Positions 22,601 to 33,869 of a stretch of 64,000 nucleotides of DNA are shown here, one piece after another. The notes below the pieces were generated by a model. The model saw only the letters and a list, made by a program, of their open reading frames with translations, had not been told where the DNA came from and searched no databases. The stretch's first letter is position 1; the number at the start of each line of letters is the position of its first letter. Location of the stretch: the NCBI GenBank assembly GCA_023014335.1, contig JAECYW010000025.1, forward strand, positions 1 through 64,000. Direction: 5' to 3'. The position numbers were made by a program, and so were the translations under genes. Origin of the DNA: Galerina marginata (Eukaryota; Basidiomycota; Agaricomycetes; Agaricales; Galerinaceae).

Positions 22601-25600
22601 GCCCACATCCAGGAGGAAGGGAGGGGCGCCCGACGTTAAACCGATGTCGTCAAGGTGTAGCTAGTCCCTATATACAACCTGGTTTGTCAGAAACACGGTC
22701 TTCATATGAATATATACTGACTCACCAAGTTTATTGCACCATTCGGGGTCGGGACGGACAAGAGAGAGGGAGGAAGAGGCGGTCGTGGTGGTTGAGGACG
22801 AGATCAACGAGGTCTGATCGTTGTTGATGTGCTACCTGGCCGTTTCCGCAACCGACCCGATTGGCTCGGAAACCCGGACCGACCAGCCTCCGATCCGCTC
22901 TCGAAGTCTGCAACCCCTCCAAGGCAGTCCACAGAAGATCCGAGAGCTTGGTTATCACCGGGATGCGTTACTAGCTTTGCAATGTTTAATATTCCCAGCT
23001 TGTAAGTTTTACTAAGCTGTATACAGTTTCTTACACTCAAAATAACGACCATGGGCACTAAATACACTCATTGCAAACTCATTGTTACACTACTCCTTCA
23101 CGAAATAGACCATCTGCAAGCATGAGGGGAGCGGGAGTATACTAATTGAATTATTTTAGAAACATTTATAACTTTAATACAAAGGCTTGGAGGAATACAT
23201 AGGTTGATACCTTGAGATGTTCTCAAGGTGTGGATCAATCGAGTAACTGTAGGGTGAATATCGATGGTAATAAAAAAAGGTTCTTCGAATCTCGTCCGAA
23301 GTATCTACTTTAAAGCATGTACATTAGGTACTCTTAGAAATGTATTTTTCATTGGAATAGTTGATTCAATCTGTGAGCTATGGCCCGCGAAACATCAGAT
23401 ACCTATACCGAAATCACCTCTCAGATACAATTACCCTTATTACAAGCCTTATTCATTTTATTTTCCGAAACGTAGTCGGTAGTAATATTTAAAATGCTCA
23501 TTCAAATAACTTCCTCAGTTAATTCTATCTATCTGCCCTTTCCAACGTCGTCAGCGTCGATGCAAGCAGTCGCCAGATTGTACGGTCCGCCAAGTTCAAT
23601 CTCAGCTCACGACGACATCAACCAACTCCAACCGTGCGACCTCTGTTATCAACTGCCAACACCACCATTTCCCTCACCTCCCCCTTGCCCTTTCGTGCCC
23701 CAAATTCTCATACGGTATGTTTCCTTTTGCATACTATCGTTATACTCACTACTAATAACTTTTATATCTGAATAGGTTCCTCTACCAATTACGAAACTGC
23801 CAACCACCGCCGTGCACCACTCCGCTCGTCGTCAAAATGATGGTTTCCGACGCCGTGTGCCCCTCCCCTCGCGATGTGGGCCGGCTCAGGAAGAACCCAT
23901 AGAAGCTCAAGGGTGAAGGACATAAGGGGAAGCCCTGGAAGTGGGGGACCCGCCTGGTACGTGGAGAGTCAAATCATCGCCGCCTATCCACTGACATCGC
24001 ACAGGGCAGAAGGCACGATACTGGCGCCGTGTCCTCTAACATAGGCTGATACGCACCCGGCGCTGACTAGGCCGCTTCCCCGCGCCCACCGCCGCCACTG
24101 CTTCAACTGCTTAGCTGGCAAAGCGACTTGCGCAGAAAAGAACACAAACACCAACTTCCTGATGACGTTTGTGTTTCTTTCATTCCACCTCCAACCTCCC
24201 ATCGGTTGCACCCCACCTCTATATTGTCTTCCTGCTTGCCGTCCACATCACAGGTGGTCGATGACTCATGGGAAGCGAAGAGATCATGGGTAGGGAGAAG
24301 GCGAGGGTTGAAAGTTCGAGGAGAGGGCGGCGTAGCCTAGGCTATCGTGCGCCTAGCACTACCTACGCCCTATCCCATTGTCGGCGCCGCTACTTCAACC
24401 GCTTAGCTTGCAAAGTGACGCACCGCAGCCCTGCAAACCGAATCCAAGAACCCAACACAAACATCGTTTTCGTGACGACGTTCGCGTTTGGCGATGCGCG
24501 TCACTTCTGCGAGCCGAATCGATGAAACGAACATGAACATCATCTTCGTGATGATGTTCGCGTTTTTGGCATTCTGCCAACCGTCTTTTGTCGTCTCTCA
24601 GCTCGCTGTCCACCCCATTTGGTTAGCCCGCTGTTGACGTCGAGTGTGGATTCCAAACCATGTTGCTTGTTTCGCCTGCGGCAGCTCCGTCATGGTCTCG
24701 CGTCGAACTCAGCCGAATGGTTGTACCACCAGCTCGCCAGCTCCTCCCGTTGCCAGCACAAGGCCCCGCCAATGCTTCCTGAGGTGCACGCACCACCCCT
24801 GGCTCAGCACCACCTCATTGCACCTTCGCTTCGTCTCCCCGCGTCTCCCTTGGTCTTTGTGGCAACACCGACATGCCAAGGCCCTCGCTATGTGGGCCAT
24901 GAGCTGTTGGTTTACTTTAAGGCCCTGCTGTGTACTAAATTCGCCCCTCCGCGGAGGGGATAGGCTGCGTGAGCGCAATGTCATCTTGCGTCGTTCTCTT
25001 ATTTTGTCCCTGTTCTTTCTCCTGTTGCTTGGGCTCCCGTAGTACTTGTGTCTTGTAGATTAATGAATATATATGTTATTCTTTCACTATATAATTGAAG
25101 GCAGCAGTATGAACGGAAGCAAACAGGCATTTCGAGGGTGCAGATGTCATTTGGATGTCTGAGAGGCCTTTTCTCAGCTTCCAGCTGGCTTTAAGGGATG
25201 ATTCTGGTATCACTGGATTCAGATTTTTGAAGGGAACAGAACTAGATACTTTAATTAGATGGGAACGGAATGGGGGAGCAACGGGAGAGCAAAAACGAGC
25301 CCATCAAAGCATCCCGGGGCTAATTTCCACTTTCGGAATATTTGTGAACTAAAAATAGAGCGTCATCCAGATGCTCATTCTCTAATCCATCCATTCCCGC
25401 CTCGTTTGACGCGCGCTAAAGGGTGAATAGGGTATAGATAATATATTCCAACCCATTGCACAAATTTTGGCGCCGCGAATTGACCCATATCCCGAGCAGG
25501 AGCAAAAATACTGCCCCAGGATCAAAATGATGCATTGTTTGTTACTTGTTTGTACATCCCCGCCCCCCTGCGCTTTTCTAGCCATATCCCGCCCCTCTCC

Positions 25601-25745
25601 CTGGAATTTTCGGCATCTAAAACACCCTACCCGCCTTCCGAAAGGCATCCCCAACCTACCCCGGCATTTCCGGCACCCTACAGGCCTTTTCCTGAGGTGC
25701 TTCCTAAAATGGTAGCCAGGCAAACTCCCTGATATTCCATATCAG
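19632..25745. mobile_element. 6.1 kb non-autonomous element with two arms of about 1.58 kb
   Basis: Position x on the left pairs with 45377-x on the right: 19632 to about 21207 is the near-perfect reverse complement of about 24170-25745. Both ends start CTGATATGGAATATCAGGGAG. Each arm contains the block 'gctcctgctcggga' next to an AT-rich CTATTTTTAG motif, also seen in the inner KDZ terminus. A diverged partial repeat of the arm (19998-20340) recurs at 21207-21560. The interior carries dispersed GC-rich repeats and no transposase. A 2-bp CA on each outside is the only possible target duplication. It directly abuts the outer KDZ end at 25748. Confidence 0.7.
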
Positions 25746-25747
25746 CA

Positions 25748-26703
25748 CAAGTTACAGTTCGTATTAGACATGGAACTAGGTAATTTGACCAGAGGGTGGT
25801 TTATATCACACAGGTGAGTTGACCATGGTCAACTCACCTACTGGCCAATAATGGTCAATTGACCAAAAGCTGAATTAACCAATAAACTAGCTAAGTGCAG
25901 TACTGGTGAAATCTAAGAGGTTTGGTCAATTGACCAACAGGTGAACTAACCACAAAAAATCTATGTAGGGAGAGAAAAACCAGCAGAAACCTGGGCTGGT
26001 CAATTGACCAATGAACTAATGATGAAAATCTATGTAAAGAGAAAACAGCAGAAAACTGGTCAATTGACCAACAGGTCAATTGACCACAGAAAATCTATAA
26101 GAGGAGAAAATCAGAAAAAATCCGGTCAATTGACCAACAGGTGAACTCACCACGAAAATCTATGCGAGGGAGAAACAGCAGAAAAACCGGTCAATTGACC
26201 AAGAAAAATCTATAAGAGAAAATCAGAAAAAAAACTGGTCAATAGACCAACAGGTGAACTCACCACAAGAATCTATGTAGGAGGGAATTGATAGAAAAAC
26301 TGGTCAATTGACCACGAAAGATCTATGAGGGCAGAAATCAGCAAAAACCGGTCAATTGACCAACAGGTGAACTCACCACGAAAATCTATGTACAGAAAAA
26401 CTGGTCAATTGACCACAAAAAATCTATGAGGGAAGAAATCAGCAAAAACCGGTCAATTGACCAACAGGTGAACTCACCACGAAGTCCATGTAAGGGTGAA
26501 TTGGCCACAAAAAATCTATGAAAGGAGATATTAGCAAAAACTGGTCAATTGACCAATGTGTGAACTTACCACAAAAGACAAGACGGGGGTGGCTCCAGCT
26601 GTGCGAAAGAGGTGAGTGACACGAGGGCAGAAAAGGCCAGAGAAATGCAGAAGGGTGGCGAAGACGGCAAGAGCAATGCAGGCGTGGTGAAGGCGATGTT
26701 GAC
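25748..26703. repeat. Left terminal region: array of GGTCAATTGACC palindromes
   Basis: About 13 copies of the 12-bp palindrome (one variant GGTCAATAGACC near 26239), interleaved with GGTGAACTCACC and AAAATCTATG units. At about 25813-25838 there is a 26-bp perfect palindrome with core TTGACCATGGTCAA. Such dense subterminal motifs usually bind transposase or accessory proteins; that role is inferred. 26704-27261 is GC-rich, with irregular repeats of a 'ggcgagagc' unit and no gene. Confidence 0.8.
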
Positions 26704-27261
26704 AGTGACGAGATAGCAACGGCGAATGCGGCGAACGGCGGGGCGATAGCGAGGGAAATCGTGGCGAAGGTGGAAATCGTGGCGAAGATGGAAGCCGTCG
26801 CGTCGGCGAGAGCAAGGGCGGGGTGGAAGCCATCACGACGGCGAGAGCTGGGCGAAGGTGGGGATGAAGGCAAGGCTGACGTGGCAGATAACCCGACGCC
26901 AGCGAGAGCGGGGGCGTGGAAACGGCAAGGTTGACGGTGGCAACAGATAACCCAACGCCGGCACCGGAGGCGGAAAGTTGAGTGGGACACGTGGGCGACG
27001 CCAGCGGGGTGCGCAAAACCGACACCCGAGAAGGCGGAGAGGATGGAAATTATGGCTGAAAAGCGGTGAGAAAGGCGGCGAGGACGGAGACCGTCAGAAA
27101 GTAAAGATAGCGAGAAAGGTAGTGGCGAGGGGAAAGACGACAAGCATGGTGATAGGCAGTATGTATGTAGCAAGGATACGCAGGGCAAATGATCAGGGAA
27201 AGCTCTGCAGATGAAACATTAGGCAAATTGTAATAACCTCATGAACAACCAGAAAACTTAC

Positions 27262-28195
27262 TCAGCGGGACGCAGTAGCAAGTTGATTGAAAACCCAGGT
27301 CACGTCGTCGACAGCGGCAGCCCACGACGATGCATGCCTCCTCCGTTCCCCAAGGTTAAGACCCCAGAAGTACAGGGCGGCAACTACGCTGGCTAACCCG
27401 TTGCTTCCGGGCTTGTCCAGACTACCCCAGTCGCCCGAAATATCCCTCGACGTGGTCCTGGCCTTGATTTTCCTCCAACTAGGCTGGAGGGTAATCCACC
27501 ACTTCCAGAAACTGGAATCGAATTCCTTGACCTCGAACTGCGGGCGATATGACGAACTTCTAGCTCGTTGGATCCAATGCGAGATAGAAGGAGGGCGGTG
27601 GGTTGTTCCGAGCCTCCCAATGCTGTTAAACTGATGCGATGCCTCGAATTCGAGCCACGCAACAATCACCCCATCCCAGTTCGACCCCCAACGACCCTGC
27701 TTAGCCAACTCGAGGGTTAACTTGATGGCGGGGTTGCAATCGGGCGGAAGCGTTGGCATAGATGCGCCCGTGGACGACGTCGAGGGTTCGCCGGATGAGT
27801 TGGTAGCCGACGTCGAAGAGGCTGCTGGTATATCGGAGGGGGATTTGCCATCTAAGGCCTTATGGCGCTTGGGAGGAGGAACCTCCATTGCCTCGCTGGA
27901 TTTCCTCTTCTCGCCGTGCCCATTCTCATTCCCATCCGCGGCCTTATGGCGCTTGGTAGAAACGCCCCCAGCCTCGGCAGCTTTCCTCTTCATCCCCCCC
28001 CCCGGGTTCTCCTTCTCCGAGCCACTCTTCGACTTCCCGTGAGGCGGACCCACAGACTGGCTGTTCGAGGCAGCCGGCGCACTCGTTGAATCACCAGCTC
28101 CACCACCACCAGAACGGACGGCCTTGTTACGTCTTGGTGGCCCAAACCGATCTCCTCCAACGGGGGCGCTGGCGGATTCTTCACCTATGGTAGGT
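27262..28195 (-). pseudogene. WIQRAR-domain protein of outer KDZ, C-terminal part (separated by the inner transposon)
   Basis: This is the 3' end of the gene whose start is at 46370. After a disordered Gly/Ser/Lys-rich stretch with two KRHKA motifs, the C-terminal domain of about 150 residues has the conserved landmarks WIQRARS, WWITLQPSWR, GDWGSL and PGSNGLASVVAALYFWG, matching the same domain in the inner element's gene (40813-42221). The inner KDZ element lies between this part and 43621. The pieces do not join in one frame directly; they do join in phase if a very short intron of about 35 nt (GTAGCT...CCATAG, containing the insertion site) is assumed. Confidence 0.75.
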
Positions 28196-28200
28196 GGGAT

Positions 28201-28208
28201 CATGTATA
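28201..28208. other. Target-site duplication of inner KDZ element, left copy
   Basis: CATGTATA immediately outside the left end; CATATATA lies immediately outside the right end at 43610-43617. Seven of eight bases agree, consistent with an 8-bp duplication that has since changed by one transition. Confidence 0.7.
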
Positions 28209-29330
28209 AGCCCTAGGCTGTGGCCTAAGTAAAGTGATACGTCCACAAGGTCAGTTGGCTAAGTTAGCAAACTGCCTAAGAGCATGTTTTAGGTGCATAT
28301 AACCATGCCGGGGGTGCCGGGGAGGGTGGTGGGGCTGCTGGTGGGGGCGGGAAATGGTAAACATATGTAAACAATGCCAGAATGGGTGCCCGGGGCTGTA
28401 ATTTGGCTCCTGCTCGCTGTTGGGGGCGGATTTGGGCGGGGAAAAAACATATTCAGGGTCAAATAATATATTTACACCCGCCCCCGCCATTTGCGCGCCT
28501 GTGAGGGGACGGGATTGGATGGATTGGCGCGGATGGTTATGGATGACGCAGTCCAAAAATAGACGCGCACATCAACATCCGGGAAAGATATTATAAAAAT
28601 AGATTTGACGCGTCATTGTTCTGACACGTACAAAAATAGATTTGATGTATTATTGTTCCAAATTCGTCGTCAGGCACTCAAACCTGTGCCTGCCGCTTTA
28701 TCAATTAGATTAGATACAACCCTTCTTCTTATCAATTAGATTAGATACAGACCTTCTTATCAGCTGGATTAGATAGTCGACGTCCTCAGCTTTCGTTTAT
28801 AAATAGAAATGTTCAATATTGTGCCCCGCCCCTCCTCCCGTCGCATATTTACTTAATAGACCTGATATATGTGTAGTATTACTTGTATTTAACCTAATGA
28901 CATACGTTTTGCGCTCCAAATCGAACGGGAAGAGGGTGGATGGATTGCAGCTCATCCGGATGAGCTTTTCGAACCACCTTCCGCATTCGTACGGCCTCCG
29001 CCAGCATAGTTTATAAATAGATTTGCCAGCCAGTTCATTTTCCCTCGCGCTACCCACTCGAATACTGTTTATTAAAGTACATAGATGTATAGTACACGTT
29101 GAAAGAAACCCAATGGTACCCATATTATATTCTAAATCTGCCGGGAAGGGGGTGGATTGGTAGCAGGACGTTTGGATGACGCCCGGAGCTACTTCCGGAT
29201 TTGGATTACTCCCTTGGAAGCTTTGATGGGAGCGAAATTTCCACTGATTTCAGTGCTACGGCTTGCCACATTTCAGTCCCCTCAAAACAAAGCAGACAGG
29301 TGTAATCTGCTTGTAAATCTGCACATTTCA
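28209..29330 (+). repeat. Inner KDZ left terminal inverted repeat
   Basis: About 1.12 kb, inverted copy of 42382-43609. It contains GC-rich blocks (CCGGGGGTGCCGGGGAGG, GCTGTTGGGGGCGGA) and repeated AAATAGATTT motifs near 28595, 28632 and 29010. Open frames are shared with the other arm only because the arms are copies. 29331-29473 is the 3' flank of the transposase gene. Confidence 0.85.
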
Positions 29331-29473
29331 ATACCAATTTTTTACTCAAATGTCAAGAACACGATCTAAACCACCTGGTTGAATTCAACTAAGTCATTCG
29401 TAGCACTAGGTCAAGCAAACATGAATTCCAAAAGCTATATTACAACGAGAAATAGTAAACAAATGCTGTCTTT

Positions 29474-32400
29474 TTACTGACCGTCGGCGCCCTCATCATC
29501 CTCGACGTCTACCATTCGTTCATCGTCGTCCTCGTTGTCTTCGTCATCGTCGTCCTCGTCCTCGTCGCCGTCGTTTTCTGCGCCTGAATTTGGGTTCGTC
29601 GAGTCCTCGCTTAGGGGTGCCTTCCACAGTGCTCGGAAGTGATTCGCCAGGTCCGTCTGGAGGTTCTTCTGCGTAAGTGCAAAGCCCTCGACCCCTTCGG
29701 CCAGCTCCTTCGTTAAACCCGTCCTCGAAGCCTTTCTAGCCATCCACCAATCTGCCTTCCACCGGAGGAACTCGAGAACTCGACGCATCTCCTCCTTGAG
29801 GAGCATGACCTCCTCCTCCGCCCGCATGGACCTGGCTCGGCTCTTGGCCCACTCGACCCGCAGAATCTCATCCTTGTCGTCGTTATCTCCAGTGGAGGGG
29901 CTCGTTAACCAAATCCACGACAAGGTGCGCCGTGTTTCGCCTGTCCCATCGCGCTTCGTTCGGTTCTCGTTGTACAGCAGGAAGCCGTTCTCGTCGTGGG
30001 TCTCCTGGTTCTCGAATTCTTCGTCCTCGTCGTCCTCGTTGACTGCTGGTGGTACTGCTGCGCCATTGTCCTTGCCAGCGTTGGCCAATTGTTCGTCATC
30101 CCAGACGCCCTTACGACCGACTCGTAGGCGAAGGCGATTTGGATCCTGGTAGCCACGGATATCGCGGTCTTCCAGCACCCGAAACGTCTCTTCCCACTCC
30201 CCAGGGCCTGCCAGCGCCATCTTTGCTCGCCTAGCCGCTCGATACTTGTCCGCCGCGTTCCGAGCCTTCATGTGGACCTTGTCAATGACTGTCCTCAATC
30301 GCGTGCCGTCTCGCTGGCCGCGGATGTTCTTATTCTTGAAATCGATCATCCGAGTCTTGACCTTGAGGACTTGCCGAATTTTGTGGAGCGAATCCATGCA
30401 CTGAGCATCGCGGAGCCTCTCTTCGATTTTCGAGAGGTTGCCCAGACAGATCGAGTCGCGAACGCCGGCTGGCAAGCGCGAGGGCAACCACAAGTCAGCG
30501 TCTTCCGGATATTCAGACTTGGGAATGTTCTGGGAGGAAGTGGCTTTGCGGGCTAGGTCCGTCCGGTACTGCAGAAGACCAGGTAGGTAGATGGGCACCA
30601 GCTGCTCCCAAGCTCGAAGACGAAGGCGCAAATTATTGCGCTCCTCGGTAAGATTGCGATCCTGAGCCCACGTCCCACTGTGCTTTGATGCCAGCACCTG
30701 CACCAGACGCCGAATGCGACGCCTGCGTCCACGTAAGTTCTCTGATGAACAAAAGTCTGACAGAAAAACTCACTGGGTATCCTCCAAGTCCAAACCCAAC
30801 TGAACGAAGGCGCCTGCTGACGTGGCATGCAAAGATACCCCACCCGCTGCTAGTCGGCTTTCTTCCTCGTCTGCCATCTCCTTCTTCACCTGAGCTTCCG
30901 AAATATCTACACAAGTTACTTCAGTAATGAAATCAGAATCGGAGAAAACTTTACTTACACGCATTCTCTAAGTGGTAAGGATTCTTCTTTCTCCTGGGGA
31001 AACCGTCCGTTTCCCACTCAACGCACAACGTTTCCCACTGCTTGATGAGGTCTGGATCCAAGGATTCTGTAAGGCCGCGATGCCCCTCCTTCTGTAAATT
31101 CCGCTGCGCCACTGCAGCTTGGTACCTGCGCAACAAGGCAGTGCCGAGGCCGATGTATTTCAGCCAGTTCCAGAAGCCAAAGTGGTCGTCGAGGACGTCC
31201 TGGCGAGATCCCGGGCCCATCGTCTTCGTCGAGTTTCCGAGAGCATTATGGGGCGACCAGATACGCTCGGGGCATTCGCAATCCGAATGCCCACAGCCTT
31301 TGATGAAGTTGAGGGAATAGACTTCGTGGTCCTTGGCCTCATGCATCGGCTCATGGAGTTTCGGAATGGCAGGGATAAACGTCATCGTGGGGCGCAGCCT
31401 GAGCTCTTCGGGCCAGTCCGCCGCCCGCCGAAAGAGGTGGATAAACCACTGGCAGGCGATATCGTAGCTGATGAGTACCAGGGTAATAAAGATGAACTGG
31501 AGGACCATGGCAAACAAGTAGTCCATGTTGGCGTATCTGCAGGCTGCTATGAGATAGGAAGAACTGCGACTGAAGTAGAATTTACATACCTCTCGCCCTT
31601 TTGCAAGTTACCGACGCCGCACGGAAAAATCATCTCGGTTCTCCCGCATGCCGCCAGACCAACGCCGGTGTACCGCAAGCCTCTCGAAAATCTCGTGTTA
31701 GCTTGGGCTAGGGCCTGAAGGCCAACACAGGTGCTTATCTACGCAACATATTTAGATAGGGCATAGGGGTGGTAGAAAACAAAACTCACGTCCTCGTCGT
31801 TTGCCCTGCTCAATACATATGCTTCGTATGCCTTTCGAGGGATCATGTAAGCCCAACCGGTACCCAGCCCCGGGTCCTGCGAGTAATTCGAGACCAATTG
31901 GTTCTTGAGACGGAAATTGGCATCCATACAAATAAACATCATGTAAAGAAACCTTCGAAAGCATCAGTACACTCATGAAAAGTAAAGTAAAGCTTACAAT
32001 GACTCACTTAGCACCATCAGGAGCTGCCTCCCATCCATCCGACAGGTTGATGCCAGGGTGCGGACACGACGGGCACCTGACCGCTAGCTCTCCATCCTTC
32101 GTCCCTTCCACCCCCGAGGCGTCGTTGGCCCTCCCACCCCACTTCAGCATTTGCAAATGCCGCCATTGCAAGTTCATTCGTGAAAGCGCACGGTAGCGCG
32201 ACTTCGGTACGTTCATTCCTGTATTATTCGTCGACTTTTCGAGTGCGCGATAGAAGTCGTAGGTTGAGGCTTTCGTGGTGAGGGCCAGCATATGCAGGTG
32301 CTCTAGGAGCTCGAAACTGGCGCAAGTCTTCACCGTGATCTGGGAGGCAGGGTAGAGTCGTCGTCGAAGGAGCTGCAGGTGCTGGGGAATAGCACGATCG

Positions 32401-33279
32401 CACCCACAATAACGTATGTCGACTTCATGAATTCCATTGGTGTGCAAAACCAGTAAGCTTGCGTGGCAGGGGACGGGGTTTGGGCAAAAAAGACTTCCGT
32501 GGTTTAGTTGTACTTTGAGGCCCAAGGTCTTGAGTGTTGTCTTAATAAAATGGCTTCCAGTCCACTTCTGGATAGAATACATTAGTTAGAAGTCGAGAAT
32601 ATCTTGAAAATTGAGTACACATACCCTGATTCGGTGGAAAGGGTGTAGTCTATGCCTCCTAACGCAGCACGAGCCGCAAGTCAGGTCGGGAAGCCAACAC
32701 TGGTCGCACCGATACTCAGGCAAGCCGGGTTGTTCCGCAGAGCGCGCAACACAGTCCAAACATTCCTTTGAAGATCGAAAGTCGGCGCGTCCTGACCATC
32801 GGATTATTTCGTCGAGGTACGTTTGTCGATGGAGGTCCTTCCACACAACGTGTGGACGACGCTAAAGCTACGAGTAAGTAAACTGTGCAGATGAATGAAA
32901 ACTGCGTGCTTACCGATACTTGGCTTTTTGCTTTTTTCTTCTCGACATTGGGGTCCGCCGTTTCCAACGGCGACTCCATCATCACATCCGCCTCCAAAGC
33001 TGCGTTGTACAAATCTTCGGTAGGGTCAAGTGCAAATTCAGCACTATCTTGAGGCGTCCACGTCGCGAGAACCTTCCAGGGCTCAACTGTCGAACGAGCA
33101 GCGGGATGTGTGAGGGTGGTATGCCGAGAACTCCCGTTGCGCCTTACGGAGCCTTCGGTGGCATGAACAACGTCGACGGCGCCTGGCAGGGGTACAACAT
33201 CAAGCCAAGCCGTTTGTAGGCTACTATGATGCGTCAATAGTCCGGTACGTTGTCGTTTGGTGGGTCTTGAGGGGTCCAT
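29474..33279 (-). CDS. KDZ transposase with CxC2-type zinc finger, inner element (eight exons, 1,144 aa)
   Basis: The exon model 33279-32914, 32861-32625, 32567-32008, 31952-31790, 31738-31590, 31536-30959, 30906-30774, 30722-29474 uses GT..AG introns and totals 3,435 nt, exactly divisible by three. After a disordered N-terminus, a Cys cluster (residues about 150-195; CLDCVARSAE, YRCDQCW, CGSCCVRRHR) is the CxC2 finger. The catalytic core, an RNase H-like fold, runs from about residue 440 to 680 and has MDYL, SYDIACQW, ECPERIW, MGPGSRQDVLDDH and WNWLKYIG. A long charged helical region and an acidic tail (DEDEDDDDEDNED) follow. It would cut and join the element's ends. One oddity: CECPERIW where the outer copy has GEGPERIW. 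It is divergently transcribed from the TET/JBP gene. Confidence 0.9.
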
Positions 33280-33760
33280 GAAGGTGAATTACGGAGGCTG
33301 GTAGATTGGTGGTCAGGTCAGTGAGGTTCTAATTTTAGCCGCGTTTAGAGTCACAAAAAATCTCTGTTGATTGTTTGCACGTGAGCGTTTTGTTTGGCCG
33401 AGGCTTTCAGAAATCTAATCTTCAACCTTCTACTTGTATTCCACGCGACAAGTTCAACGCGTCCTCTCCCTGCCTGCACCCACTACAGCACTCTACAACC
33501 CGTTCGCGTTTTCTTACGGAGCTCTTGAGGGACGGGTACGTTCGAACCATTTCTTCCACTCACTTACCTTACTTTCTTCGTTATGCGAGAATCGTCAAGA
33601 GGACACAGCTGGGCGACCAGGAATCTTCGAGCCCGGGGATACACTGTCGTTCTATGTGGCTCTCAGAACGCGCTCTTCTCGCGCGAACTTTGTGTGCTTG
33701 ATCCTACCTACCCCTTTTACTTTACCCAGAAAAGGACTACGCTGACTTATGTTTACTCTC
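33280..33760. promoter_or_regulatory. Divergent transposase/dioxygenase intergenic region, inner element
   Basis: The transposase starts at 33279 on the minus strand and the TET/JBP gene reads rightward from somewhere after about 33370. The same head-to-head arrangement exists in the outer element (54195-54475), suggesting a shared bidirectional promoter. No specific factor site was recognised, and part of the interval may be a 5' exon of the dioxygenase gene. Confidence 0.4.
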
Positions 33761-33869
33761 CAGGTATGGAACCACCCCAGCCCTCGAGATTCCTGAAATA
33801 CCCCGTAAGATTTTTAGAAACTATGACAACGCATCCCGCTCATACGACGCGCCATTTAGCCTCTTGCAG

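Noticed and set aside
20335..25042. Mirror-image frames of 65-132 codons in both arms of the 6.1 kb element
   Set aside because: Duplicated by the inverted arms, no domain and no conservation beyond the DNA copy.
26439..27188. Minus-strand frame with an apparent hydrophobic N-terminus
   Set aside because: It starts in GC-rich irregular repeats and ends in the palindrome array. Composition is Ser/Pro/Arg/Leu repeat-like and the other copy at 1-956 ends inside it.
28251..28556. Identical 101-codon frames at 28251-28556 and 43160-43465
   Set aside because: They are identical only because they lie in the two terminal inverted repeats of the inner KDZ element; no start context, intron or domain supports a protein.
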